The position numbers were made by a program, and so were the translations under genes. This document shows, in pieces, positions 1-8,000 of a stretch of 8,682 nucleotides of DNA. Each line of letters begins with the position of its first letter. Position 1 is the first letter of the stretch. This DNA is from an uncultured Ignavibacteria bacterium (GTDB lineage: Bacteria > Bacteroidota > Ignavibacteria > Kapaibacteriales > UBA961), in the NCBI GenBank assembly GCA_937868245.1, contig CALMMI010000001.1, positions 1 through 8,682 of the forward strand, given 5' to 3'. The notes beneath the pieces were generated by a model that worked only from the letters and a program-made list of their open reading frames with translations, was not told the DNA's origin and did no database searches.

Positions 1-80
1 GGTAGGAGTACCTTAATTTAATATACTGTGTATTATTTTAATAAATATCTCTCGCTTAATTAGTAACATAAAATGAGATT

Positions 81-572
81 ATGATTATTGACAAACTACC
101 TGAAAGAATTCAACTTTTGAAATCTAAATATAATTTACAAGATTTTAGGTTTGATATAGAATGTATCAATAATCTTGGAGACTTATCTAAACTTCTTACC
201 TTTATTGTTAACCTAACATTACCAGAAAAAGATATTAAAGTCACAGAAAAAATATCTACAGATGGTGGTCAATATGAAGCTGTTCTTTCAAACCAAGATT
301 CTTCTCTACAAATATTTGCCGAAACTTCAACAGATTGGTTGCCTGATGATTTCTTTCATACGCTTGAAACTATTCCTATAGTATTTAAGAGTACTAAAAG
401 GTTTCTTAGTGTCAATCCAATTGTCATAGCTACAATTCACGGACAAGATGCTTGGTATTTTTCCGGAGAAGAAGAAGTGTTAATACAAGCACGACAGGAA
501 GGATTACCATTAATTTTCCGAGGCGAGGACAATTCGGAAACAGAGGAATTCAAAATACTTATGGACGTATAA
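81..572 (+). CDS. Hypothetical protein, 163 aa, unrecognised family
   Basis: I do not recognise this protein. It opens with an amphipathic, probably helical stretch (residues 1-20), followed by mixed alpha/beta-like sequence with alternating hydrophobic strands, for example around 113-119 (NPIVIAT) and 142-147 (LPLIFR). It is acidic, with an acidic cluster EEE at about 130-132 and an ED-rich C-terminus. There is no signal peptide or membrane segment, so a cytoplasmic location is likely. The coding sequence is visibly more AT-rich than leuS or the dipeptidase, which could indicate recent acquisition. An ATG at 73 closes after three codons, so 81 is the sensible start; no Shine-Dalgarno is visible, which is common in Bacteroidota. 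It converges with the dipeptidase gene and has no same-strand partner in the window. The even codon run of 163 residues and plausible composition support a real gene. Its function is unknown; a small immunity-like or accessory protein is possible, but nothing specific shows it. Confidence 0.72.
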   Translation: MIIDKLPERIQLLKSKYNLQDFRFDIECINNLGDLSKLLTFIVNLTLPEKDIKVTEKISTDGGQYEAVLSNQDSSLQIFAETSTDWLPDDFFHTLETIPIVFKSTKRFLSVNPIVIATIHGQDAWYFSGEEEVLIQARQEGLPLIFRGEDNSETEEFKILMDV

Positions 573-687
573 AAGAACAAAGAACATAACCTTTCATACG
601 GGTTTACTCACTGATAATTATTTAACTAAAATCAGAGGATAAGGAAATACAGTTCGCGAATAATCGGGTAAATACTAGTCAACAACT

Positions 688-1296
688 CTACCACCACTTC
701 CAATCCGAAACAGTAAATTTCTTCCATTCCTCGAAGTCAAAATGCCACCATTCCTTTGGGTTTGGTGTAAACCCGAACATTTGCATTGCTGATGTAAGTA
801 CATCCCTGTTCTTTTGAACTTGTTCCGATAATCCCTTGGCATCACTATTCGACATCTCCGAAAAGCTATCAAATTCACTCCCCATATCCAGCTCCTTCCC
901 TTTTGCATCTACTAACGTTACATCCACAGCTGCACCTCTGTTATGCTTCGACCCGGTTGCAGGATTTGCAACATACTTCTTCTCTTTCGTTGCATCCCAA
1001 AGTATTTTCTGAATCGAAAGCGGGCGGTAACCATCATACACTTTTAGTCTGAATCCGAGCATTTTTACAAAAGCTTGTGCCTCTGAAAGCCTATCGGCAA
1101 CTTTCTTACGAAGATAGACTTCTGAACTTGGATACAGGATTTTCCCCGTGAAATTATTGATAGTCGCATATCGAACATCATAACGGAAAGAAGGGTCAAT
1201 ATCCTTCAGTCGTACCAGGGTTGTATCTGATTGAGAATAAAGGGAAAAAGAGTTGAAAATTACAATCACAAGGATAGCTAGAGATTGCTTTTTCAT
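688..1296 (-). CDS. ddpX: Exported D-alanyl-D-alanine dipeptidase (peptidase M15D, VanX/DdpX-like)
   Basis: Zinc dipeptidase that hydrolyses D-Ala-D-Ala. In this family the role is either recycling of peptidoglycan-derived dipeptide or, for VanX proper, glycopeptide resistance. Visible motifs are DGYRP at 88-92 (the Arg that stabilises the transition state in VanX is R91), the metal-binding SKHNRGAAVD at 116-125 (ligands H118 and D125), and EWWHF at 182-186 (catalytic base E182, third ligand H185). The N-terminus is a clear Sec signal peptide: KK, a hydrophobic core at about 5-20, and likely cleavage at LYS|QS near residue 21. The mature enzyme is therefore expected in the periplasm, unlike cytoplasmic VanX. 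At 202 aa it matches the family's usual length. The start lies one base after the permease stop, so translation is probably coupled to it. No vanH/vanA-like ligase genes are nearby, so a turnover or nutritional role is more likely than resistance. The family call is firm; the physiological role is inferred. Confidence 0.9.
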   Translation of the reverse strand: MKKQSLAILVIVIFNSFSLYSQSDTTLVRLKDIDPSFRYDVRYATINNFTGKILYPSSEVYLRKKVADRLSEAQAFVKMLGFRLKVYDGYRPLSIQKILWDATKEKKYVANPATGSKHNRGAAVDVTLVDAKGKELDMGSEFDSFSEMSNSDAKGLSEQVQKNRDVLTSAMQMFGFTPNPKEWWHFDFEEWKKFTVSDWKWW

Positions 1297-1297
1297 A

Positions 1298-2077
1298 TTA
1301 TTGAGTTAGAATAAAATAAATAGCCAAAGCAAGCATAAATGTGCCGAAAATCCGTTCGAGAGTTTTACCACGCAGCCGCATGGCTAAACTGGCTCCAAGA
1401 TATGAGAATGGGACTACCATTATCATCAATACAATCATAGTTGTGTTATGAATGTGTCCCAAATAGTAATGTGTTATACTTCCTGGGATTGCAAGGACGG
1501 CAATCGTAAACAACGATGTAGCAAATGCAGATTTTACCTTCAACTTGTTAATCTTAACAAAGAGAGGAATCATCACAATCCCACCGCCAATTGCCAACAC
1601 TCCCGATACTAACCCCGTCAGAATCCCGGTAAGTAATGCCCATCCGACAGAATGCCGAACTTCCTCATCAGGCGGTTCTTTCAGAAGCCATCCTCTGATA
1701 AAAAAAGTTAAGCCTACAAACATAATAAATGCGCCGGTAAAATACATAAGAACAGCCGGTGAAAAGAACTCCTTTGTTAAAAGAGACCCTACGATGTTCA
1801 TCGGTAATGCCGCTACAAGTACCCATTTGGCTAATTTATAGTTGATAAGCCCTAATTTTCTATAAACAATTGCCCCTGATATTGCAGAAGGAAGGGTTGA
1901 TGGCAGAGGTGATGCCAACGCTAAAAGTGGTGGTAACCCAACAAAAATTTTAAGTAATGGTGTAGCGGCAAGAGCACCGCCCAACCCCAACATTCCGGAA
2001 CTTGTTCCGATAAATGCACCGATAAGAGCCGTAATCAGTATATCATGCATATCAATTAGAGAAAGTAAAAAAAGCAT
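1298..2077 (-). CDS. TauE/SafE-family (sulfite exporter-like) membrane permease
   Basis: Inner-membrane transporter of the TauE/SafE (DUF81) family. Characterised members move sulfur-containing or organic anions; the substrate here cannot be read from sequence. The protein shows the family's internal duplication: a glycine-rich membrane motif near the N-terminus (GTSSGMLGLGGALAATP, about residues 24-40) and its counterpart (GLVSGVLAIGGGIVMIP, about 155-171), each starting one half. About eight hydrophobic segments alternate with short loops. The charged loop around 130-145 (WLLKEPPDEEVRH) separates the halves, and the C-terminus ends in a hydrophobic helix. The length of about 259 aa is normal. 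Start choice: TTG at 2080 and ATG at 2077 are adjacent and in frame, with a strong AAAGGAG upstream. I take ATG, but TTG has the better spacing (7 versus 10 bases). ATG at 2050 is a less likely alternative. Its TAA stop is one base from the dipeptidase ATG, indicating one transcript. Confidence 0.88.
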   Translation of the reverse strand: MLFLLSLIDMHDILITALIGAFIGTSSGMLGLGGALAATPLLKIFVGLPPLLALASPLPSTLPSAISGAIVYRKLGLINYKLAKWVLVAALPMNIVGSLLTKEFFSPAVLMYFTGAFIMFVGLTFFIRGWLLKEPPDEEVRHSVGWALLTGILTGLVSGVLAIGGGIVMIPLFVKINKLKVKSAFATSLFTIAVLAIPGSITHYYLGHIHNTTMIVLMIMVVPFSYLGASLAMRLRGKTLERIFGTFMLALAIYFILTQ

Positions 2078-2087
2078 CAAAAAACTA

Positions 2088-2094
2088 CTCCTTT
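2088..2094 (-). promoter_or_regulatory. Strong Shine-Dalgarno for the TauE/SafE permease
   Basis: On the minus strand this reads AAAGGAG, a near-perfect anti-16S match. It sits 7 bases before an in-frame TTG (2080) and 10 bases before ATG (2077). It is the clearest ribosome binding site in the window and fixes the permease start to this codon pair, rather than the downstream ATG at 2050. Confidence 0.7.
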
Positions 2095-2106
2095 ATCTAC
2101 TAAAAC

Positions 2107-2134
2107 CTTGGAGGCTTTCGAAAAAACCTCCAAG
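2107..2134 (-). terminator. Hairpin between leuS and the permease, possible terminator or attenuator
   Basis: Perfect 8-bp inverted repeat CTTGGAGG / CCTCCAAG with a 12-base loop that is T-rich on the minus strand. On the minus strand it is followed by GGTTTTAG, only a short T-run, so termination may be weak. It lies between the leuS stop (2187) and the permease Shine-Dalgarno, so it may end the leuS transcript while allowing some read-through. No convincing separate promoter for the permease was seen. Confidence 0.5.
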
Positions 2135-2159
2135 ATTTATCTTTAGTACTTTTAAGAGT

Positions 2160-2175
2160 GACGACATCTGTCGTC
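2160..2175. repeat. Short palindrome just after leuS
   Basis: GACGACA and TGTCGTC are perfect 7-base reverse complements separated by two bases; as RNA, a 6-bp stem with a 4-base loop would fold. It starts 12 bases beyond the leuS stop. On the plus strand it is followed by a T-run (TTGTTTTTC), but no plus-strand gene needs a terminator here. It could be a 3'-end stabilising hairpin or an operator-like dyad; the sequence does not decide. Confidence 0.35.
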
Positions 2176-2186
2176 AATTGTTTTTC

Positions 2187-4766
2187 TCAGCCTACAATGA
2201 AATTAACAAGTTTCCCTTTCACCGAAATTACTTTTTTGACTTCCATACTGCCTATATGTTTCTGAACCTGCTCGTCCAATAGTGCAAGCCGTTCGATAGA
2301 CTCCTGATGTGCGTCCGCCGAAACGATTAATTTAGAGCGGATTTTGCTGTTCACCTGCAACACAATTTCAATGGTGGATTGCACTAATTTTTCTGCTTCC
2401 CATTCTGGGAATTTCTCAAGGCAAACAGAAGTTTTATGCCCCAAAATATGCCATAATTCTTCGCTGATATGGGGAGCGAACGGAGCAAGGCACAACACGA
2501 ATTTCTCCATTGCTTCGCGTGGTTTTACTTCATTTTGAGTAAATTCATTTACAAATATCATCATTTGTGAAACCGTAGTATTGAACCCAAGGCTATCAAT
2601 GTCCTCACCAACCTTTTTAATTAGAGTATGAAGAACAAGCTCCTGCTTATCGGTCATCTTCACATCCTGCACTTGTTCAGAAAGTTCATTTTCTTCGGTC
2701 GCAATCATGCGCCACGCACGGTTCAAAAAGCGCAACACGCCTTCCACACCTTTGGTTGCCCATGGTTTTACAGATTCGAGAGGTCCCATAAACATCTCGA
2801 ATACTCTCAAAGAATCCGCACCGAATTCCTGAACAACATCATCCGGATTAATCACATTTTTCATTGATTTCGACATCTTACGGTTATCTTCCCCTAGTAT
2901 CATCCCTTGATGAAACAACCGTGCAAACGGCTCTTTGGATGAAACTAGACCATAATCAAACAACACTTTATGCCAGAACCGTGCATATAACAAATGAAGA
3001 ACAGTATGCTCCGATCCACCGACATACAAATCAACACCCATTCCGTCCATCCAATATTCTTGCTTTTTGAAATCACACAAAGCATCTGAATTATGCGGAT
3101 CGATATACCGCAAATAATACCAGCATGACCCACCCCATTGTGGCATCGTATTCGTTTCTAAACGAGCATGCTTACCGGTTTTTTTATCGGTGAAATTTAC
3201 CCATGAATCAACCGTTGCAAGCGGAGACTCACCAGTCCCGGCAGGATTGAAATTTTCTACTTCCGGCAATATCAACGGTAGTTCATCATCATCCAACGAG
3301 CGTTTTGTACCGTCATCGAAGTACATAATCGGCACCGGTTCACCCCAATACCTTTGGCGTGAGAACAGCCAATCACGTAATCTGAATTGAACCTTGCGCT
3401 CACCGATTCCCGTTTCTTCAAGCCATGCAATAATCTTTTCTTTTGCTTCTGCAGTCGGTAATCCATCGAGCGAAACTTGGTCGTTGAAAGAATCTACATT
3501 ATAACCGTAGTCTGTAAATGCTGCTTCGGTAATATCCGGTTCATTGTCGTTCACATGACGTTCCTCGAAATAACGGGGATTGCTTGTTACCACCCGCACA
3601 ATCGGAAGATTGAAAGTGGTTGCAAACTCATGGTCGCGCTCATCGTGTCCGGGGACAGCCATGATTGCACCTGTTCCGTAATGAGCAAGTACATAATCTG
3701 CAATCCAAATAGGAATTTCCTTATTGGTTGCAGGATTCAATGCATACCCGCCTGTAAACACTCCTGTTTTTTCTTTAGAAAGTTCCGTTCGCTCCAAATC
3801 ACTTTTTAAGGCTGCTTGTTTTCGGTATTCTTCTACATTTACTTTCTCTCCGTCGGTAGAAATCATATCAACAATCGGATGTTCAGGTGCAAGAACAAGA
3901 TATGTTGCGCCGAACACAGTATCAGGACGTGTAGTAAACACGCGTACATTATCTTCCTCGCCCAAAACAGGAAATGCTATCTCTGCTCCAACACTTTTGC
4001 CTATCCAATGCCTCTGCATTTCTTTGGTTGAGGAGGGCCAGTTCAAAAGATCCAAATCATTTAAAAGGCGGTCGGCATATTCTGTAATACGGAGCATCCA
4101 TTGGCGCATCGGGCGACGTTCTACTTTGTAACCTTTGCCTGTCCATTCGTCCACTTCTTCGTTAGCGAGAACAGTTCCTAATTCTTCGCACCAGTTTACA
4201 GGAATATTCGCTGTGAAAGCCAAACGATGTGCATCACGATACTTTTCTATTTCAAGAGGCTCTTTAATGTCCGCAGGGATTGGAAGTTCTTCAATCGGAC
4301 GAGCTTTATCTGCCGTGCGGTCGTACCATGAATTATAAATTTTGAGGAAAATCCATTGTGTCCATTTGTAATAGTTGGGGTCGGTTGTGTTAATTTCGCG
4401 TGACCAGTCGTAGTTCATTCCGAGCATTCCGAGTTGGCGTTTGTAGGTTTCCACATTGCGGGCAGTCGCCTCAATCGGGTGAATCCCTGTAACCATACTG
4501 TACCGTTCGGTTGGTAAACCGAACGCATCGAACCCCATAGGGTGCAATACATTAAAGCCCTTCATTTTCTTGTAGCGGGCAATAATATCGGTTGCTACAT
4601 AACCCACAGGGTGACCTACGTGTAGCCCAGCCCCGCTTGGATACGGAAACATATCGAGTACATAGTATTTTGGTTTTGTAGTATCATCGGGTGTGACGTT
4701 GATATTGTTTTCCTGCCAATATTTCTGCCATTTCTTTTCTATTTCTGCGAATGGATATGCCGCCAT
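2187..4766 (-). CDS. leuS: Leucyl-tRNA synthetase (LeuRS)
   Basis: Class I aminoacyl-tRNA synthetase that charges tRNA-Leu with leucine in the cytoplasm. Visible in order: catalytic HIGH-type motif HVGH at 49-52 inside YPSGAGLHVGHPVGY; the CP1 editing domain with the threonine-rich TTRPDT (278-283) and GHDERD (373-378), whose D378 matches the conserved editing aspartate that binds the leucyl amino group; the second half of the Rossmann fold with LFSRQRYWGEPVP (467-479) and GGSCWYYLRYIDP (545-557); KMSKS at 630-634; and an anticodon-binding helical domain (about 665-790) followed by a C-terminal region ending VNFIVG. At 859 aa the length is that of a typical bacterial LeuRS, with editing residues intact. 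The start is supported by a Shine-Dalgarno and a promoter-like box just upstream. The first position of the family's usual LPTE-N/Q-Y-A stretch reads LPTERYS here, a minor lineage variation. It is essential housekeeping and a good chromosomal marker. Confidence 0.98.
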   Translation of the reverse strand: MAAYPFAEIEKKWQKYWQENNINVTPDDTTKPKYYVLDMFPYPSGAGLHVGHPVGYVATDIIARYKKMKGFNVLHPMGFDAFGLPTERYSMVTGIHPIEATARNVETYKRQLGMLGMNYDWSREINTTDPNYYKWTQWIFLKIYNSWYDRTADKARPIEELPIPADIKEPLEIEKYRDAHRLAFTANIPVNWCEELGTVLANEEVDEWTGKGYKVERRPMRQWMLRITEYADRLLNDLDLLNWPSSTKEMQRHWIGKSVGAEIAFPVLGEEDNVRVFTTRPDTVFGATYLVLAPEHPIVDMISTDGEKVNVEEYRKQAALKSDLERTELSKEKTGVFTGGYALNPATNKEIPIWIADYVLAHYGTGAIMAVPGHDERDHEFATTFNLPIVRVVTSNPRYFEERHVNDNEPDITEAAFTDYGYNVDSFNDQVSLDGLPTAEAKEKIIAWLEETGIGERKVQFRLRDWLFSRQRYWGEPVPIMYFDDGTKRSLDDDELPLILPEVENFNPAGTGESPLATVDSWVNFTDKKTGKHARLETNTMPQWGGSCWYYLRYIDPHNSDALCDFKKQEYWMDGMGVDLYVGGSEHTVLHLLYARFWHKVLFDYGLVSSKEPFARLFHQGMILGEDNRKMSKSMKNVINPDDVVQEFGADSLRVFEMFMGPLESVKPWATKGVEGVLRFLNRAWRMIATEENELSEQVQDVKMTDKQELVLHTLIKKVGEDIDSLGFNTTVSQMMIFVNEFTQNEVKPREAMEKFVLCLAPFAPHISEELWHILGHKTSVCLEKFPEWEAEKLVQSTIEIVLQVNSKIRSKLIVSADAHQESIERLALLDEQVQKHIGSMEVKKVISVKGKLVNFIVG

Positions 4767-4769
4767 TTG

Positions 4770-4779
4770 AAGTCCTTTT
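4770..4779 (-). promoter_or_regulatory. leuS: leuS ribosome binding site
   Basis: On the minus strand AAAAGGACTT lies upstream of the leuS ATG, with the AGGA core six bases from the start codon. This confirms the ATG at 4764-4766 over any upstream extension; the upstream in-frame sequence is low-complexity and not LeuRS-like. Confidence 0.6.
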
Positions 4780-4796
4780 GTATGATTGATGTTTCA

Positions 4797-4804
4797 CAAA
4801 TATA
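4797..4804 (-). promoter_or_regulatory. Candidate Bacteroidota-type -7 box for leuS
   Basis: The minus strand reads TATATTTG, an exact fit to the TAnnTTTG -7 consensus recognised by the Bacteroidota primary sigma factor. It lies 30 bases upstream of the leuS start. A clear TTG-type -33 box is not visible at the expected distance, so the call rests on the -7 match and position alone. Confidence 0.4.
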
Positions 4805-4918
4805 CGAAAATGCGGCGGGAATTGGGGGATGTGAAGATGGCTGGTGGTGGTTGGGCGTGGGTAAGTGGCTTTAGCTTTGGTTTTTCTATAAGCTTTTGGT
4901 GTAATCATCACCAGCAGA

Positions 4919-5026
4919 AATCCCCCTTAGTCCCCCTTTAACAAGGGGGAGACAAGACAAAGAACCCTTTATTTCACCAAATACAAGCACTACGTCATCC
5001 CCTTGTTAAAGGGGACCGAGGGGATT
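4919..5026. repeat. REPIN-like inverted pair of hairpins (intergenic, second repeat family)
   Basis: Two arms of about 30 bases (4919-4950 and 4998-5026) are imperfect reverse complements of each other, separated by 47 bases. Each arm also folds by itself: TCCCCCTT-TAAC-AAGGGGGA at 4931-4950, and TCCCCTT-GTTA-AAGGGGA at 4998-5015. This two-hairpin, inverted design is that of REP doublets (BIME/REPIN) or a small MITE. It begins right after the stop of the restriction-modification gene and probably serves as its transcription end: an additional 5-bp hairpin GGGGA/TCCCC with a four-base loop occupies 5020-5033. The rest of 4767-5032 holds the leuS promoter region and no gene I can support. Confidence 0.75.
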
Positions 5027-5032
5027 CGTCCC

Positions 5033-8000
5033 CTACTCTATCTCAATCTCATCAATTTCCTTCATCAATCTATCGGTTTCACTCAGAGCCACTATCATTT
5101 TTTGATAGTGAAGAATATCGTCAAATTCTAATGTTCTGTCCTTGCGGTCTTTCAGCCATTTTTGGGCGGGTTGATAGCCGCCTATGTAGAAGCTCCATGC
5201 TGTTTCGGGGACGTTTGCGAAATATTGGGTGTCGTTTATATACACACGACCAGCCACCCCGCCCTGTGGGCACCCCTCCAAAGGAGGGGAATTTTTAGGG
5301 ATTTGCGTTTCACTTAATGTAGGTGGTTGGAAACGTACTTTTGTTACCTTGTTATCTCCGTGCATCGGGTATTGAGTGATATAGTTTTCTACAGTCGGGC
5401 TTTCCAATAGATGCAATTGCCGTATTTCCCCGCCCAGTTTTACTAATTTCCAGAAGGTCTTCGCTTTCTTTGGATATGGTACACGCGGGAAGTCTATTTT
5501 CAGAAATTCCTTGTATTTTTCGCGGTATGCGGGTGAATGGAGAACCGCGTAGATATAATCCAATATATCTATCGGGGTAATGGATGTTCCCTCTGTATCT
5601 CGGTAGCTGGCAGTAATAGAAGCTGTAGCCGGTTCATACTTACATTTCATTCCTTTGGCAATTTGGTTTGCTATTTCAGAGTTTAGATTCGGTTTGCGCT
5701 CGGCTGTTTGCTCCATGCTTTGCTGGGCGGTGCTGTCGGGGTATAGGTAGAGGGGGGCTGAAATCCCTTTAGAAAACATAGTACCTAAAATATGGCTTTC
5801 AACAATACTGTTCCCGATAAAAATATTGGTAAAATTTCCAATTGTAGCTTGTCTCTCAAATATTAAAGTATAATTCGGTTTTAATAAATGTTTCATAACC
5901 TCATTTCTTGGGTATGACATAAATCCTTTTGACTTCCCAGTAAAATATGTTTTTCTAACATCAAAAGGACGGTAGTTAATTGAACATATCTTACCCGTCT
6001 GTCTTAGGACATCTTGTTTGGCCGTAGTCATTTTCCAGTCTCTACCATCGGGTTTCTCTTGATACTTTTTTCTAATTTCTTCAGGATCTTTATTTTGAAA
6101 ATCTTGAATTATTTGTTTCAAGGTAGATTCATCTAAATGAATGGTAATATTGTCTCTTTCAGTAGTAATACCACTTGCATTTAATGCAAAAATTTCATCT
6201 ATTTTAAATCCATTATCGTATTTTACAAATTCACTAAAATCCTTCTTAACAAAAAAGAAATTCGGGGAATTAGCTTCTAATTTATTCCATTTCACTTTTG
6301 AAAGCGAATGCTCATTCAAGAAGTCATATTTTTCATCTCTTTTCCCTTGCAAATCAAAATGAAAAACTTGCCCCAATTCATTTTTCTTTTTCCTATCTGT
6401 TTTTACAAAAATATTGATGCTCACACCCTGCATTATATCAAACACATTTTGGTCGGGTGTACCATCAGGGCATACTTCTTTTTTCTTAGCATTTCCATGC
6501 AAATCAAGTATATAAATCTTATCAAAACTTTCTAACAGATTCTTCCGCATTTGACGGTGGATAATTCCGTCAATAAAACTATTATTGGAAATATACGCTA
6601 AAATTCCTGTTCCGTTTTTATCAACAAAATACTGCCCGAAACGTATGAATTTAATATAATCATCGGAAAGAGGTTGTATGTTTCTTTCGTTCATATCCTT
6701 TTTGTAATCTGCCGTTAAGCTTTCTATCCACTCACCTTTATTGCTGCTACTGACGCTATACGGTGGATTCCCTATAACACACATAACAGGAGTATTCCGC
6801 TTGATATGATTCGCTTCGTTTGCCTCCGTACTCAGCCAGCCTGCAAATAATGATTTAGTATATGGGTGGCTTTCTTCTAAGCTGTTAGTGAGATAGACTC
6901 TCAAACGCTGGTCAGATGCAGTAGTTTTCCTTTTATAGCCAGTTTCTGTAAGAAGTAAATCTAATTGTAAATGCGCCATAGCATAACTTGCCATCAGAAG
7001 CTCAAAACCATTAACACGCGGTAGCAGATGCGTTTCCACATAATTACTCCAAATCCCTTCCTGTCCCGAAAATGACTTATAAATGTGTTTGACAACTTCT
7101 GCTAAGAAAGTCCCAGTCCCAGTTGCAGGGTCAAGTATTTGAACTTTGTGCACTTCTTTTTCGATAAATTCTACAACATCTTTATTTTCCTTTTCTGATT
7201 CTTCTGCAAGTACTTTTACTTTGGTCTTACTGTTATCCGCCAACCCGCGCGGAAGGTCAAACTCTGTTTTCAGAATATCATCCACAGCCCTAACGATAAA
7301 ATTCACCACAGGTTGCGGAGTGTACCAAACTCCCCGTGCTTTCCGTAGGGCGGGGTCGTATTCACTCAGGAACGTTTCGTAAAAATGGATGATAGGGTCT
7401 TCTGTTTTGGTTTGGCTTCCGTAGTTTCTGAGCAATTCCAAAACATTTGAAGCTAAGAATATCTCTACCAAATTGTCCACAATCCATTTAATGCGGTCGT
7501 CAAGATCGGGTCCTGCTATATATCCGAAAAGTTTCCGTAGAAAAGGATTGGATTTGGGGATAAGTTCAGCTGCTTCCTGTCTGCTGAATGTCTGAATTGT
7601 CGGGTCGTGCAATCGCGCTGCGAACATACCGTATGCAATTGTTTGTGCATAGACATCGGCAAAACCTTTGGGGGTAATATCATGAATAAGGATTTGTTTG
7701 AAGGCTGTCATTTGGTCTATGAGCGTGCTGTTTTCCTGATTTGCTTCATCACTCGTTAAGGCACGTTCAATTACATCCGATAGGAGGCGGGCTTTGCCTG
7801 CCATCATTTGTGCAAGTTTCTTCGGACTTTTGATTGTCTGCCCTGTGTGGGTGCAAAAGCTTTTGATAAGATTGGTGAAGCGCGAGAAGTTTTGTGGTAG
7901 GGGTACTATTTGACCACCCCGTCCTGCGGACACCCCTCCAGAGGAGGGGAATTTTTCTGGTTTTATCGACTTTGTCGATGAAACCAATTTCGACTCTATG

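Noticed and set aside
688..1296. Vancomycin-resistance vanX proper
   Set aside because: The catalytic motifs match, but there is no vanH/vanA-like partner or VanRS regulator in the window, the protein has a signal peptide, and it lies in an operon with a permease.
4684..4911. 75-codon minus-strand frame across the leuS start
   Set aside because: It overlaps the leuS N-terminus in another frame and spans the promoter. Its composition is low-complexity (K, T, P, H rich), with no homology I recognise.
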